A stretch of DNA of 64,000 bases from positions 785,606 through 849,605 of the forward strand of contig NZ_QUNH01000002.1 in assembly GCF_003387355.1 (NCBI RefSeq), given 5' to 3'. The stretch comes from Winogradskyella sediminis (lineage in GTDB: Bacteria > Bacteroidota > Bacteroidia > Flavobacteriales > Flavobacteriaceae). The notes beneath the pieces are model-generated. The model saw only the letters and a list, made by a program, of their open reading frames with translations. It searched no databases and had not been told where the DNA came from. Both the position numbers and the translations under genes were made by a program. This document shows, piece after piece, positions 41,241 through 58,011 of this stretch. Position 1 is the first letter of the stretch; each line of letters starts with the position of its first letter.

Positions 41241-42107
41241 ATGATTCAACAGTTTCAAAATGTAAAAAGACTTCAAATCTTACTGCTGCTAGTAATGGTG
41301 TTATTTGGAGTACATTCGGTATATTCTCAGGCGTATACCAAGGAGAATTTAAGAGATTCCATCGCTAATCTACCGTATTTCTCAATACACAAAGACAATT
41401 ATTTTATTACAGGTGTTCCTACGAATAAAACGATAAATAAGGTTACAGCTAATGCGAAATATCAAATAAGCTTCAAGCAAATTTTAACACGAAGTCGTTT
41501 GCCTTTAGATACATATCTGTTTTTAACATACACGCAAAAGTCATTTTGGAATATCTATGAAGAATCATTTCCATTTAAGGATATTAACTTTAACCCTTCG
41601 TTAGCATTGGGGAAATTTTTCTACGGAAAAGACAATCGTTTAAGAGGAGTTGGTGTGTTATCTTTTGAACACGAATCTAATGGAAGAGATAGTATAGCCT
41701 CTCGCAGTTGGAACCGAATTAATGTAGAATATACCACAGGCATATTTAAAAACACGGTCGCAAGCTTTAAAGCATGGTTGCCATTTTCTTATAAGGAAGG
41801 TAATCCAGATCTTTTAGAATACGTTGGGTTAGGGCAAATTAATCTGTCTCATACCTACAAACCAGATAAGTTAATCTTTGGTTTGAGGCTACGTAAAGGT
41901 TTAAATTTAGAAGGTAAAGGCTCGGTAAGAGCTCGGATTTATTTTAATCCTTTTGATAATAATATATCTAATCAATACCTTATGTTAGAATGGTTTGTTG
42001 GCCAAGCAGAAGGTTTATTAAACTATCAGCAATCTCAAAGCATGATTAGGGTTGGTTATGTCATAAGGACTAACGAGTTTAGGTGGTTTAATCGTGATAA
42101 AAGGTAA
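41241..42107 (+). CDS. pldA: Outer-membrane phospholipase A
   Basis: A 288-aa beta-barrel lipase with a signal peptide (VMVLFGVHSVYSQA). FEHESNGRDSIASRSWNRI holds the OMPLA catalytic His and Ser (HxSNGR..SRSWNR pattern). YTQKSFWNIYEESFPFKDIN is the conserved strand upstream that carries the Asn/Ser relay. KYQISFKQIL is also typical. It hydrolyses phospholipids in the outer leaflet. Gene symbol rests on family match only. Confidence 0.88.
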   Translation: MIQQFQNVKRLQILLLLVMVLFGVHSVYSQAYTKENLRDSIANLPYFSIHKDNYFITGVPTNKTINKVTANAKYQISFKQILTRSRLPLDTYLFLTYTQKSFWNIYEESFPFKDINFNPSLALGKFFYGKDNRLRGVGVLSFEHESNGRDSIASRSWNRINVEYTTGIFKNTVASFKAWLPFSYKEGNPDLLEYVGLGQINLSHTYKPDKLIFGLRLRKGLNLEGKGSVRARIYFNPFDNNISNQYLMLEWFVGQAEGLLNYQQSQSMIRVGYVIRTNEFRWFNRDKR

Positions 42108-42109
42108 GA

Positions 42110-43108
42110 TTAATTCCCTTTAATACGCTCCCATAAATCTAACATCAATTGTTTGCCATCTTGTTGTGTTTTTTCTTGTTCAATAAAGCTGACATTACCA
42201 GAAGCGTCAATGTCTATTAAATATCTAAATGCAAAATTTTGAGATTGTGGCTCCATACTGAGTAAACCAAAACGAAGATCATTAAAGTACAATTGATCAT
42301 TTAATTTATGGATGGTATACCAACCTTCAGAAATGGCAATCATGCGTTTTACTTTTTCATCATTAATTAAGTCTCCCAATAATTCATGATTTTTTGGATA
42401 ACTCTCAAACGTTATCTCTTTAGAATCAAAAAAAGAATATGTTCCTAAGAGGTAATTAGACTCTGTTTCTATGTTAGCATTCCATAGAATAGTATTAAGA
42501 GGAGAAGGTCTTGTATCGATTTGCAGATAGGTTATGTTTTGATGTTTTAGTGCTTCTTCAAATTGAGTAAACGCAATACTTTTTAAAGCAAATGTTAAGG
42601 CTAAGTAGGTGGTACTTAAAGTTAACCCGATACCATTATACACACGGCGTTTTTTTGAATCGCGTTTTTGAAACATGGTCAAAATTAGAAACACTAAAAA
42701 TGGCAATGTATAAAGCGGATCTATCACAAAAATAGTCTTAAACGCTAATCTTAAATCTAAAGGCCAAAATAACTGTGTGCCCCAAGTGGTGTGCGCATCA
42801 AGGATGGGATGTGTTATAAGTGCCCAGAAAAATAACCAGGACCAACCTTTACGATCTTTATATTTTTCATATCGCGATACGAGCCATCCTAAAATCGGAG
42901 CAAAGAGCACTGAAAAAACTACTGAGTGCGTAAAACCACGATGAATAGCTAATGCAGAAACTGTATCGGTAAAGTGTGATGCAAAAATATCTAAATCAGG
43001 AATTGTGCCTGCAATAGCACCATATAACATGGCTTTATTTCCAACTTTTTTGCCTAAAACAGCTTCGCCAACAGCGGCTCCTAAAACGATTTGTGTGAGT
43101 GAATCCAT
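42110..43108 (-). CDS. YdjM-like metal-dependent membrane hydrolase
   Basis: A 332-aa protein starting MDSLTQIVLGAAVGEAVLGK. GTIPDLDIF and AIHRGFTHSVVFSVLFAP hold the Asp and His residues of the YdjM/LexA-binding inner-membrane hydrolase family (DUF457), with HPILDAHTTWGTQ further on. At least four transmembrane segments are seen. The family is induced by SOS in E. coli. The ORF opens upstream, but the start at 43108 fits the family N-terminus. The stop is three bases from the convergent pldA stop. Confidence 0.82.
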   Translation of the reverse strand: MDSLTQIVLGAAVGEAVLGKKVGNKAMLYGAIAGTIPDLDIFASHFTDTVSALAIHRGFTHSVVFSVLFAPILGWLVSRYEKYKDRKGWSWLFFWALITHPILDAHTTWGTQLFWPLDLRLAFKTIFVIDPLYTLPFLVFLILTMFQKRDSKKRRVYNGIGLTLSTTYLALTFALKSIAFTQFEEALKHQNITYLQIDTRPSPLNTILWNANIETESNYLLGTYSFFDSKEITFESYPKNHELLGDLINDEKVKRMIAISEGWYTIHKLNDQLYFNDLRFGLLSMEPQSQNFAFRYLIDIDASGNVSFIEQEKTQQDGKQLMLDLWERIKGN

Positions 43109-43500
43109 AGTGTAAAGCAAAAGTAAGGTTTCATTTGCAAATTATCGATACAGAGAGGTGCGAGAAGTAATGTTTACATTTTTTTAGATGGTATTAATAG
43201 CACATTATCAGTATTTTATAATTAAGGTTAAAGAAAATCACTTAATAAACCACTAAACTTAGATTTTCACGTTTTGTAGAATAAAAAGCCGATAATGCTA
43301 TTTTTTTTTATAGCATTGCAATACACTTTGTTATGAAAATTGAAGATGTAAAATTTATTTACGGAAATACTTCGGTTTTATTGAGGAAGTGTGTTTTCGC
43401 ATCGACATTTTGGCATAAATTCAGCATTGTATTTAATCGGAATGTAGAGCTTTGGGAAGTGAAATTTTCACATTAATACGTATTATTTTTAATTAAAATT
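43109..43500 (+). other. Divergent intergenic region with small palindromes
   Basis: No ORF is seen. AATGCTAT at 43294 and ATAGCATT at 43310 form an eight-base stem with a T-only loop. GTGAAATTTTCAC at 43459-43471 is a perfect palindrome 30 bases before the CPBP gene start and could be an operator. Confidence 0.4.
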
Positions 43501-44301
43501 ATGGGAGAATTTATAAAAAAACATGAAGTTTGGATATTTCTAATTCTTTGTCCAGTGGTCAATGTACCATTTGTACAGGCTAGGATTGAAGGTTTTATTT
43601 CAGAATCTATTTATAACACAGGACGGTTTTGTATTTTACTCTTTATTTTAATCTGTTTACTGTTGTATACCAGAGGTATAAAAGGAGTACTTAATCTATT
43701 TAAGCCCATGTTAACGTGGAAGGTGCATCCTAAATGGTATCTTTTAAGTTTCATTTTTCCGTCTTCTATTGCACTAATTACACTTTTGCTGAAGGCTGTT
43801 TATTACGATGTTGAGTTTGATACTTTTATCACTATAAAAATTACTACAGTTAGAGCGTATATGGCTTTCTTTGTTTGGGCATTTTTAGGAGAAGTGGTTT
43901 GGGTGAGTTACTGTATACGTGAACTATCTAAACGAATAAAACCGTTTTATGCAGGTCAGATTGTAGCTGTTTTTTGGGCATTGTGGTTTATTCCTGTAAT
44001 TCTTCTAGGAGAGGGAATATTACCGGAAATTCCAATAGTATCTGCGTTTATTTTTATGTTCGGTGTAGCAGGTATGTGTGCTTTTATTTATAGTCATACC
44101 AAAAGCGGTATTTGTGTCCTTCTTTTACAATCTATGGTGAATCTCACCTTAGTATCTTTTCCTATAGCGCCAACCAATGGAGGTGCACCTACTTATACAG
44201 CTTTTGGTTCCATATATTTTTTAACAATGTTGGTGATTTGGGGAATAGATTATTTAATGAAAAAGAAAAAGCAAAAAGAACTTCAGTTAAAAAGTATATA
44301 A
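43501..44301 (+). CDS. CPBP-like membrane protein, catalytic motif degenerate
   Basis: A 266-aa protein with about seven transmembrane segments. The positions of the CPBP/Abi intramembrane protease motifs read FLGEVVWVSYCIRELSKR (usual EExxxR) and FWALWFIPV (usual FxxxH). The second Glu, Arg and His needed for catalysis are not in place. It may be inactive or have another job, such as transport or immunity. It is the first gene of the cluster that ends with the NRPS-PKS genes. Confidence 0.6.
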   Translation: MGEFIKKHEVWIFLILCPVVNVPFVQARIEGFISESIYNTGRFCILLFILICLLLYTRGIKGVLNLFKPMLTWKVHPKWYLLSFIFPSSIALITLLLKAVYYDVEFDTFITIKITTVRAYMAFFVWAFLGEVVWVSYCIRELSKRIKPFYAGQIVAVFWALWFIPVILLGEGILPEIPIVSAFIFMFGVAGMCAFIYSHTKSGICVLLLQSMVNLTLVSFPIAPTNGGAPTYTAFGSIYFLTMLVIWGIDYLMKKKKQKELQLKSI

Positions 44302-44328
44302 ATAATCTCTCTTATTAATAAATTTACT

Positions 44329-45186
44329 ATGAAAGGAAAAATCAGATCTGTTTTAGTTGAATTTCTGACAAGTACCGTCGGTATGTCGTTGGTTGCATTG
44401 TACCCAAAAAAAGTAAAGCAGTTATCCGATAAAGGACTAACACTTGTATTAGGTGATAACTTAAGCCTATCTGAGCGTTTAATGCGTAGAGCTATTCTTA
44501 AGAAAATTGAAAAAAACGAGGATCATGAAAAACTAGCAGAATTACATAAGACGTATTGGGCTAAACAAGGAGATGATTTTGTAAATAATACGGAAGATAA
44601 TTTAAAGAATATTCATTTGCCAGCTTACAAGGATGTGCTTAGAATACTTATGGATGAAACCACTAATGCAGCTATCCCATTTAACAAACTTGTAGAAATT
44701 GGAACCGGAAATGGAAGTGTGTTAAATTATTTGTCCTTAGAGTATCCAAACATCAAAGAATATATTGGTATAGATCTCAGTACTGAACAAACTAAAATTA
44801 ATCAAATCAATTATAAAACCAACGAAAAATTAAAATTTGTAGGAGGAGATGTGCTAGATTGGTTAGAGGAACAGGATCAAGGTAATTTTGTGTTTTTAAC
44901 CTTTAGAGGTGTGTTAGAATATTTTACACAACAACAGCTCGTGCAATTTTTTAATAAGTTAAATACTTTAGGAAATATTATATTCTTTGCCATAGAACCC
45001 ACTGACGCTGACCATGACTACAAGGAAAATCCAAACTCTAAAATCTATGGTGTTGAAGGTTCTTTTTCTCATAATTACGTTCAGCTTTTTAAAGACTCCG
45101 AATTCAATATTTGGTATTCAGAGCAAAAAAATGAAGTCGGACATCCTTACCTTATAAAAGTTGTGGGAGCAAAAAACTTTGAATAA
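44329..45186 (+). CDS. Class I SAM-dependent methyltransferase
   Basis: A 285-aa protein with VEIGTGNGSVLNYL (SAM motif I), EYIGIDLS (motif II acidic loop) and KFVGGDVLDWL. FFAIEPTDADHD near residue 220 continues the fold. The substrate is unknown. It lies 27 bases after the CPBP-like gene and, given the neighbours, may tailor the peptide product or its precursor. Confidence 0.8.
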   Translation: MKGKIRSVLVEFLTSTVGMSLVALYPKKVKQLSDKGLTLVLGDNLSLSERLMRRAILKKIEKNEDHEKLAELHKTYWAKQGDDFVNNTEDNLKNIHLPAYKDVLRILMDETTNAAIPFNKLVEIGTGNGSVLNYLSLEYPNIKEYIGIDLSTEQTKINQINYKTNEKLKFVGGDVLDWLEEQDQGNFVFLTFRGVLEYFTQQQLVQFFNKLNTLGNIIFFAIEPTDADHDYKENPNSKIYGVEGSFSHNYVQLFKDSEFNIWYSEQKNEVGHPYLIKVVGAKNFE

Positions 45187-45240
45187 GCATTTGCTATGTT
45201 TTAATTAACGTTGATTAAATACTAAAATAACATTAAAAAA

Positions 45241-45678
45241 ATGAACACAATCATATACGATGCTTCTCATAAATTAGATAATTCCGAAAAGGAGCGTATT
45301 GTAAATTTTATATTCACACATTTAGAAGAATACGGCGATCCTAAAAGTGCTGTAAAAAAAGCTATTGATTACGCTGTTGGTGATCGCCCTAGCTTAGGTG
45401 GTCATGTATTTATTATGGAAGAGACTGATGAAATTATTGGTGCGGTAGTGATTAATAAAACAGGAATGGATGAATATATTCCAGAAAATATCTTAGTCTA
45501 CATCGCGACTCACAAAGATTATAGAAGAAAAGGATTCGGAAAAAAATTAATGGAGTTTGCTATAAACAATTGTGAAGGCAGTATTGCATTACATTGTGAA
45601 AAAGATAATCCGGCGAAAATGCTATATGAAAAGCTTGGCTTTACCAATAAGTATTTAGAAATGCGATTAGAAAAGTAA
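45241..45678 (+). CDS. GNAT-family N-acetyltransferase
   Basis: A 145-aa compact acetyltransferase. VYIATHKDYRRKGFGKKLME is the acetyl-CoA motif (RRKGFG), followed by LHCEKDNPAKMLYEKLGFTN. It could protect the host from the product or acetylate a precursor amine. It lies 54 bases after the methyltransferase and 72 before the racemase. Confidence 0.85.
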   Translation: MNTIIYDASHKLDNSEKERIVNFIFTHLEEYGDPKSAVKKAIDYAVGDRPSLGGHVFIMEETDEIIGAVVINKTGMDEYIPENILVYIATHKDYRRKGFGKKLMEFAINNCEGSIALHCEKDNPAKMLYEKLGFTNKYLEMRLEK

Positions 45679-45750
45679 AAGTTTAAGTCCCAAATGCGCT
45701 ACAGAATGTTGAGATATGTTTTCACTATTTATTAAAAGTCACAAGTTGCA

Positions 45751-46845
45751 ATGGCAGAGTTAATTATTCATTCAGAAAAAATAAAGGAAAACATACAATA
45801 CTTAAGTCGTTTTTTTAAAACACATCATATTGAATGGAGCCTTGTTACTAAAATATTTTCTGGAGATAAAACGTTTATCGCAAATATCTTACCCGAAGAC
45901 GTTATGGAATGTGTGACCTCAGTATGCGACTCAAAATTAAGTAGTTTAAAATATCTTAAAAAAGTATTTCCTAAATTAAAAACCATTTATATTAATCCGC
46001 CGGCGCCAGTACGTGTAGATGAAGTTATAGATTGTGCCAATATCTCATGTAATACGTCTATTACAACCATTAAAGCACTTAATGCGGCTGCAGAGAAAAA
46101 AGATGTCGTTCATAAAATCATTATTATGATTGAGCTTGGTGAATTGCGCGAAGGCATACATTTAGAAGATTTAGCCTCGTTTTATGAGGCTGTCTCTGAT
46201 TTATCTCATATTGAAGTGGTTGGTGTTGGATCCAATTTAGGGTGTATGTTTGGTGTAGAGCCTACAGAAGAGAATCTTGCTCAACTTGCGTTAAGTAAAA
46301 GATTTATTTCTGAAACGTTTCATAAGGAATTAAAGTTTATTTCTGGTGGAACATCCATAACGTTGCCTTTATTAGAAGATGGCTTAGTACCAAAAGACAT
46401 CAATCATTTTAGAGTAGGTGAAGCCGCTTTTTTGGGTATTTGTCCTTTAGAAGGAAAACAGTTTAAAGACTTACACAAAGATACATTTGAACTCCATGCG
46501 AATATTATAGAGTTAATTGAAAAAAATATCTCACCAGGAGGCAATTTGACCACGACTTCTAAATCGCAGAACTCAGGTCGTAAAAATGTAGAAAGATCAC
46601 AAACATCGTATAAAGCTATCTTAGATTTTGGTTTATTAGATGTCGATAAGGATGATTTGGAAGCTGAAGATGATTTTCTATTTGTTGGGGCCACATCAGA
46701 TATGGTAGTTATTGATGTTGGTAACAATCAAACGGCATCAGGAGGTGTGAAATATAGTGTAGGAGATAAAATTAAGTTTAGGCTGAACTATATCGGTGTA
46801 GCGCGTTTATTGAGTTCTAAATTTATTCATAAAATCTATGTCTAA
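45751..46845 (+). CDS. PLP-dependent amino-acid racemase (ornithine racemase-like)
   Basis: A 364-aa protein of the alanine racemase fold III group. LVTKIFSGDKTFI holds the PLP Lys. IIIMIELGELREGI, VVGVGSNLGCM and FISGGTSITLPLL follow the ornithine racemase/YhfX pattern rather than Alr. FRVGEAAFLG is the C-terminal PLP-phosphate motif. It lies in the cluster before the NRPS-PKS gene, so it may provide a D-amino acid for the adenylation domains. The substrate is not proven. Confidence 0.78.
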   Translation: MAELIIHSEKIKENIQYLSRFFKTHHIEWSLVTKIFSGDKTFIANILPEDVMECVTSVCDSKLSSLKYLKKVFPKLKTIYINPPAPVRVDEVIDCANISCNTSITTIKALNAAAEKKDVVHKIIIMIELGELREGIHLEDLASFYEAVSDLSHIEVVGVGSNLGCMFGVEPTEENLAQLALSKRFISETFHKELKFISGGTSITLPLLEDGLVPKDINHFRVGEAAFLGICPLEGKQFKDLHKDTFELHANIIELIEKNISPGGNLTTTSKSQNSGRKNVERSQTSYKAILDFGLLDVDKDDLEAEDDFLFVGATSDMVVIDVGNNQTASGGVKYSVGDKIKFRLNYIGVARLLSSKFIHKIYV

Positions 46846-47232
46846 AGGTTAGGTTTTCAAGTCCTCTCTCTATCTTCTAACAACTAGCCTCACAATCAAC
46901 TAAACAGTGATATAATACAAATACATTATTTCTTTAGAATGCTGTGAAAAAAACATGGTGTTTATAAAAAAAGTTTATATTAGTGCTTTATTAGTCAGTA
47001 GGTTAAAAGATGTTTTAATGATCATATGATGTTTATTAAAAAAAATCCGTTGACACGAATCGAGAAGATGGTTATTTAACTGAGAAAAATGTTATATGGC
47101 TAAAATGTTTCGTCTAAATGAAATATTAATCTTAATTTTATTCTATCCCTAATAAATCCCTCTATTTATAGATTAATTAAAATATAAGATTGAGTCAAAA
47201 GCTTGATTCTTAAAATGTTGTAATATTATACT
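46846..47232 (+). other. Intergenic region before the NRPS-PKS gene
   Basis: These 387 AT-rich bases have no ORF. There is no evident terminator after the racemase gene. No TAnnTTTG box is convincing, so the megasynthase promoter is not located. A ribosome site before ATG 47233 is not obvious, which is usual for Bacteroidota. Confidence 0.4.
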
Positions 47233-53979
<6,747 letters not shown>

Positions 53980-54020
53980 AATATAAATTTTAAATAATAC
54001 GTCCAACCCGTTTTATAAAA

Positions 54021-57000
54021 ATGATATTACAACCAAATGACATCAAACGTCAACAAGTATTTAACCCCTTTAAAGGACCGCAAATTGAAAAGGTAATTTA
54101 CGCCACACAATCGCAAGCCGAAATATGGATTGGATGCCGATTGGGAGGAGAAGATGCTAATAGATCTTACAACGAGTCCGTTTCTGTTTTCTTAGAAGGA
54201 GATTTAGATACCACTGCATTAGAATATGCCATAGCCCAATTAGTAAATCGTCATGAATCGTTACGCGCTATATTTAGTTCAGACGGACGTTTTATGAGTA
54301 TCTTAAAAGAGGTGTCAATCCCTATAGATTACACCGATCTTTCACATTTAAATACTGCCGACCAAAACGCTAAAATTGCCGATTACATTTTAGAAGACGC
54401 TAATACAGTTTTCGATTTAATGAATGGTCCATTATTAAGAGCAGGCTTAATAAAAATAGAGGACCACAAACATCAATTAGTACTCACAGCACACCATATT
54501 ATATGCGATGGTTGGTCTACAGGTATAATGATTGAAGAACTTGGAATGTTATATTCGTCCAAAGTGTCTCATAAAAACATTAAGATTCCAGAGGCCATTC
54601 CTTATAGTGATTATGCCGATGAACACCAGATCTTTTTAAAAAGTAAGGAATTTCGTGAAACGGAAAAATTTTGGTTAAAGCAATATCAACCACATGTACC
54701 TCAGTTAAATATGCCGACGGATTTTCCAAGGCCAGAGGTACGTAATTATAAAAGTGATCGTCTCGATTTTCCATTGCATAGCGATTTATTGTCTAAATTA
54801 AAGAAAACAGGTGTACGTGCTGGTAGTAGTTTTGTAACCACTTTAATGACTGCTTTCGAATTGTTTCTTTGCAAACAAACGGGGCAAAATGATATCGTTT
54901 TAGGTTTACCTGCTGCAGGCCAAGCTGTTTCCGGAAAAACGCAATTAATAGGACATTGTGTTAACCTTTTACCATTGCGAAGTAAGGTCGTTTTAGAGCA
55001 ACCGTTCAATGCTTATTTAAAACATCGTAAATCTTTAATGTTTGATGCTTACGACCATCAACAATTAAGTTTTGGTCAATTACTTCAAAAATTGGCAATT
55101 GCTAGAGATCCATCGCGTATTCCTCTAGTTCCCGTTGTTTTTAATATAGATATGGGAATGAGTGATCAGGTGTTTTTTGAAAATTTAGATTTTAAGATTA
55201 AAGCGAATCCAAGAACTTATGAGGCTTTCGAATTATTTTTAAATGCCAGTGGATCGGAGGATGATTTTGTTTTAGAATGGCAATATAACGCCTCTTTGTT
55301 TTCAGCATCTACGATTGAAAAAATGATGCAGTCATTGGTAGATATCATAGAGAAGATTGTGGACAACCCAGAACGTCCTATCTCCGATATTATTAAAGTT
55401 GATGATTCAGATTATAAAGCGCTGAATGCAACTGAAACGTCCTATTCTAATTTGCCATTGCATGATTTATTAATGCAACAAGCGCATAATTTACCAGATA
55501 AAAAGGCGGTTAAATTTAAGGACAGTGAAATTTCCTATCAGAACTTAGAACAACAAGTGAATCAACTTGCTAATAGTCTTAAGGAAAAAGGAATACAAAA
55601 AGGAGATTTTGTTGGGGTTTCATTACCGCGTTCAATTGAGCTCTTAGTGACCTTATTAGCCATTATGAAATGTGGTGCAGCTTATTTGCCTTTAGATCCT
55701 AACTATCCAAGTGATAGATTAGATTTTATGATTAATGATTCTGAAGCCAAAGTTTTAATTACCGTTAAAACATTCGCTAAAACATTAGAAACAAAAGCTA
55801 CCAAGTTATTTGTTGAAGATTTATTTTCTGATTTATCTAAATACTCCATAGACCTTTTGGATGTTAAAGTACATCAAGATGATATTGCTTATTTGCTCTA
55901 TACATCTGGATCAACAGGAAAGCCTAAAGGAGTACAAGTATCTCATAAGAACGTCGTTAATTTCTTGAGTAGTATGGCCAAAGAGCCAGGGATGAAGGAA
56001 ACAGATCGGCTATTATCCATCACAACTATTTCTTTTGATATTGCAGGTTTAGAATTGTTTTTGCCATTATTAGTGGGTGCACAATTGGTTATTTCTGATG
56101 ACGATACCGCAAGAGATGGCCGATTAATGCTAGACTTGCTTCAAGGGGAAAATATCACAATGATGCAAGCGACTCCAACGACATGGCAAATGTTGTTAGA
56201 TTCGGGTTGGGATACTGCATTTCCTATTAAAGCATTGTGCGGAGGCGAATCTTTACCATTAGCCTTAGCAAAAAAGTTACTGAGCAAGGTAGATGAACTT
56301 TGGAATGTTTATGGGCCAACTGAAACTACAATTTGGTCCGCTGTAAAGCAAATTAAAGAAAAAGATGATCTAATTACCATTGGTAAACCTATAAATAATA
56401 CACAGCTATATTTGTTAAATGATCAAAACATGTTGGTTGGTACAGGTGTTGTAGGCGAATTGTGTATTGCTGGTGATGGAGTTTCAATGGGCTATTGGAA
56501 GCGTCCAGAATTAACAGCGGAAAAGTTTATACCCAATCCGTTTGATACCAGCACAAGCAAAATGCTATACCGTACTGGAGATTTAGGAAAATTATTGCAC
56601 ACAGGTGAGGTTCAATGCTTAGGACGCATAGATGATCAAGTAAAAATAAGAGGGCATCGTATAGAGTTAGGGGAAATAGAAGAAGTTATAAATGGTATTG
56701 AAGAGATTGAATCTTCTGTTGTAATGATAGACCAAGAACGTCTTAAAGCATTTGTGATTCCTAATAATACGTACACGGCTTCTCCAAATTCTGATGATAT
56801 ATGGAAAAACCATTTAAGGGAAGTATTACCAGTATATATGGTACCCAATGATATTGTTTTAATAGACGAGTTTCCAACGACATTAAACGGTAAAATTGAT
56901 AGAAAAGCGTTATTACAAAACACTTCAGAAACGTCTGGTGATGTTAGCCTGCATACCGAGCCTAGAACTATAACAGAACAGCTTGTGGCTGATATTTGGG

Positions 57001-58010
57001 AAGAATGTCTTAAAATTAAAAATATTAGTGTTTTTAGTGACTTTTTTAAACTTGGAGGCCATTCGTTAATAGCAGTCCGTGTTATGGCGTTATTAGAGAA
57101 AGAAACAGGACGGAGATTTCCATTGGCAGCATTAATGACGCATTCTACCATTGAAAAACTTGCTCATTATATGGATATGGATTCTAATGCTGTGACTTGG
57201 AATTCGCTTGTACCAATACAGCCCAAAGGGAAGAAATCACCCTTATACATTGTGCATGGTGCAGAACATAATGTTATGATATTTAAACTTCTGTCTAATA
57301 ATTTGGATAACGACCAACCTGTGTATGGCTTGCAAGCTAAAGGGTTGAATGGTGTAGATGAACCTTTAGCTACCGTTAAAGAAATGGCTGCACACTATAA
57401 TTCTGAAATTATTAAAGCAAATCCCGATGGGCCATATACTTTAGCTGGTTATTCTTTTGGTGGTGTCATTGCTTTTGAAATGGCTAGACAGTTATTAGCG
57501 CAAAACAAAACGGTGAAAAGAGTGATTTTATTAGATAGTTATGTATATCCTTATTATTGTTGCTCTAATCCTACAGCGAAAAAAATAGCCCGAATGAAAT
57601 ATAAGATGGCTATGCTTGTTTTTATGACCAAAACAATGTTTCGAAATAAAGCTAATTTTAACCGAAGAATTCAGTTGTTTAGAGAGGGATTAAAAAACAC
57701 TTATCTAAGAATGAAATTAGGGAAAGAGGCACAACATAAATTAGTAAAAGGTTGGCCTTATAAATTAGATCAGATGCATAATAATGCCATAAGGAATTAT
57801 CACATTTTGCCTTTAGATATTAAGGTAGACTTATTGAGAGTCGCTGAAGATGATATTTTTTATGCACACGATAGAGATTTGCTTGGCTGGGAGCCTATTG
57901 CTAAAGGTGGTGTAAATAAACATGAAATTCCTGGGAATCATATTAATATGCTTTCACCACCAAATGATAAAAAGCTAGGCCGAATTGTACAAAAAATATT
58001 AGATAATTGA
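54021..58010 (+). CDS. NRPS module C-A-PCP-TE
   Basis: A 1329-aa synthetase. The condensation domain (about 25-450) has HHIICDG (HHxxxDG) at about 157-163. The adenylation domain (about 480-965) has YTSGSTGKPKG and YRTGDLGK, and my reading of the ten specificity positions (D I L Q L G V I W K) matches the glycine code family. The carrier domain has GGHSL (Ser about 1015). The thioesterase (about 1070-1329) has GYSFGG with Ser 1145. It should condense the beta-amino acyl chain from the upstream synthase with glycine and release the product. The gene starts 42 bases after the megasynthase gene. Confidence 0.92.
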   Translation: MILQPNDIKRQQVFNPFKGPQIEKVIYATQSQAEIWIGCRLGGEDANRSYNESVSVFLEGDLDTTALEYAIAQLVNRHESLRAIFSSDGRFMSILKEVSIPIDYTDLSHLNTADQNAKIADYILEDANTVFDLMNGPLLRAGLIKIEDHKHQLVLTAHHIICDGWSTGIMIEELGMLYSSKVSHKNIKIPEAIPYSDYADEHQIFLKSKEFRETEKFWLKQYQPHVPQLNMPTDFPRPEVRNYKSDRLDFPLHSDLLSKLKKTGVRAGSSFVTTLMTAFELFLCKQTGQNDIVLGLPAAGQAVSGKTQLIGHCVNLLPLRSKVVLEQPFNAYLKHRKSLMFDAYDHQQLSFGQLLQKLAIARDPSRIPLVPVVFNIDMGMSDQVFFENLDFKIKANPRTYEAFELFLNASGSEDDFVLEWQYNASLFSASTIEKMMQSLVDIIEKIVDNPERPISDIIKVDDSDYKALNATETSYSNLPLHDLLMQQAHNLPDKKAVKFKDSEISYQNLEQQVNQLANSLKEKGIQKGDFVGVSLPRSIELLVTLLAIMKCGAAYLPLDPNYPSDRLDFMINDSEAKVLITVKTFAKTLETKATKLFVEDLFSDLSKYSIDLLDVKVHQDDIAYLLYTSGSTGKPKGVQVSHKNVVNFLSSMAKEPGMKETDRLLSITTISFDIAGLELFLPLLVGAQLVISDDDTARDGRLMLDLLQGENITMMQATPTTWQMLLDSGWDTAFPIKALCGGESLPLALAKKLLSKVDELWNVYGPTETTIWSAVKQIKEKDDLITIGKPINNTQLYLLNDQNMLVGTGVVGELCIAGDGVSMGYWKRPELTAEKFIPNPFDTSTSKMLYRTGDLGKLLHTGEVQCLGRIDDQVKIRGHRIELGEIEEVINGIEEIESSVVMIDQERLKAFVIPNNTYTASPNSDDIWKNHLREVLPVYMVPNDIVLIDEFPTTLNGKIDRKALLQNTSETSGDVSLHTEPRTITEQLVADIWEECLKIKNISVFSDFFKLGGHSLIAVRVMALLEKETGRRFPLAALMTHSTIEKLAHYMDMDSNAVTWNSLVPIQPKGKKSPLYIVHGAEHNVMIFKLLSNNLDNDQPVYGLQAKGLNGVDEPLATVKEMAAHYNSEIIKANPDGPYTLAGYSFGGVIAFEMARQLLAQNKTVKRVILLDSYVYPYYCCSNPTAKKIARMKYKMAMLVFMTKTMFRNKANFNRRIQLFREGLKNTYLRMKLGKEAQHKLVKGWPYKLDQMHNNAIRNYHILPLDIKVDLLRVAEDDIFYAHDRDLLGWEPIAKGGVNKHEIPGNHINMLSPPNDKKLGRIVQKILDN

Positions 58011-58011
58011 C

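Noticed and set aside
43294-43317. Hairpin with T-only loop as terminator
   Set aside because: The T run is in the loop, not after the stem, and there is no gene end just before it.
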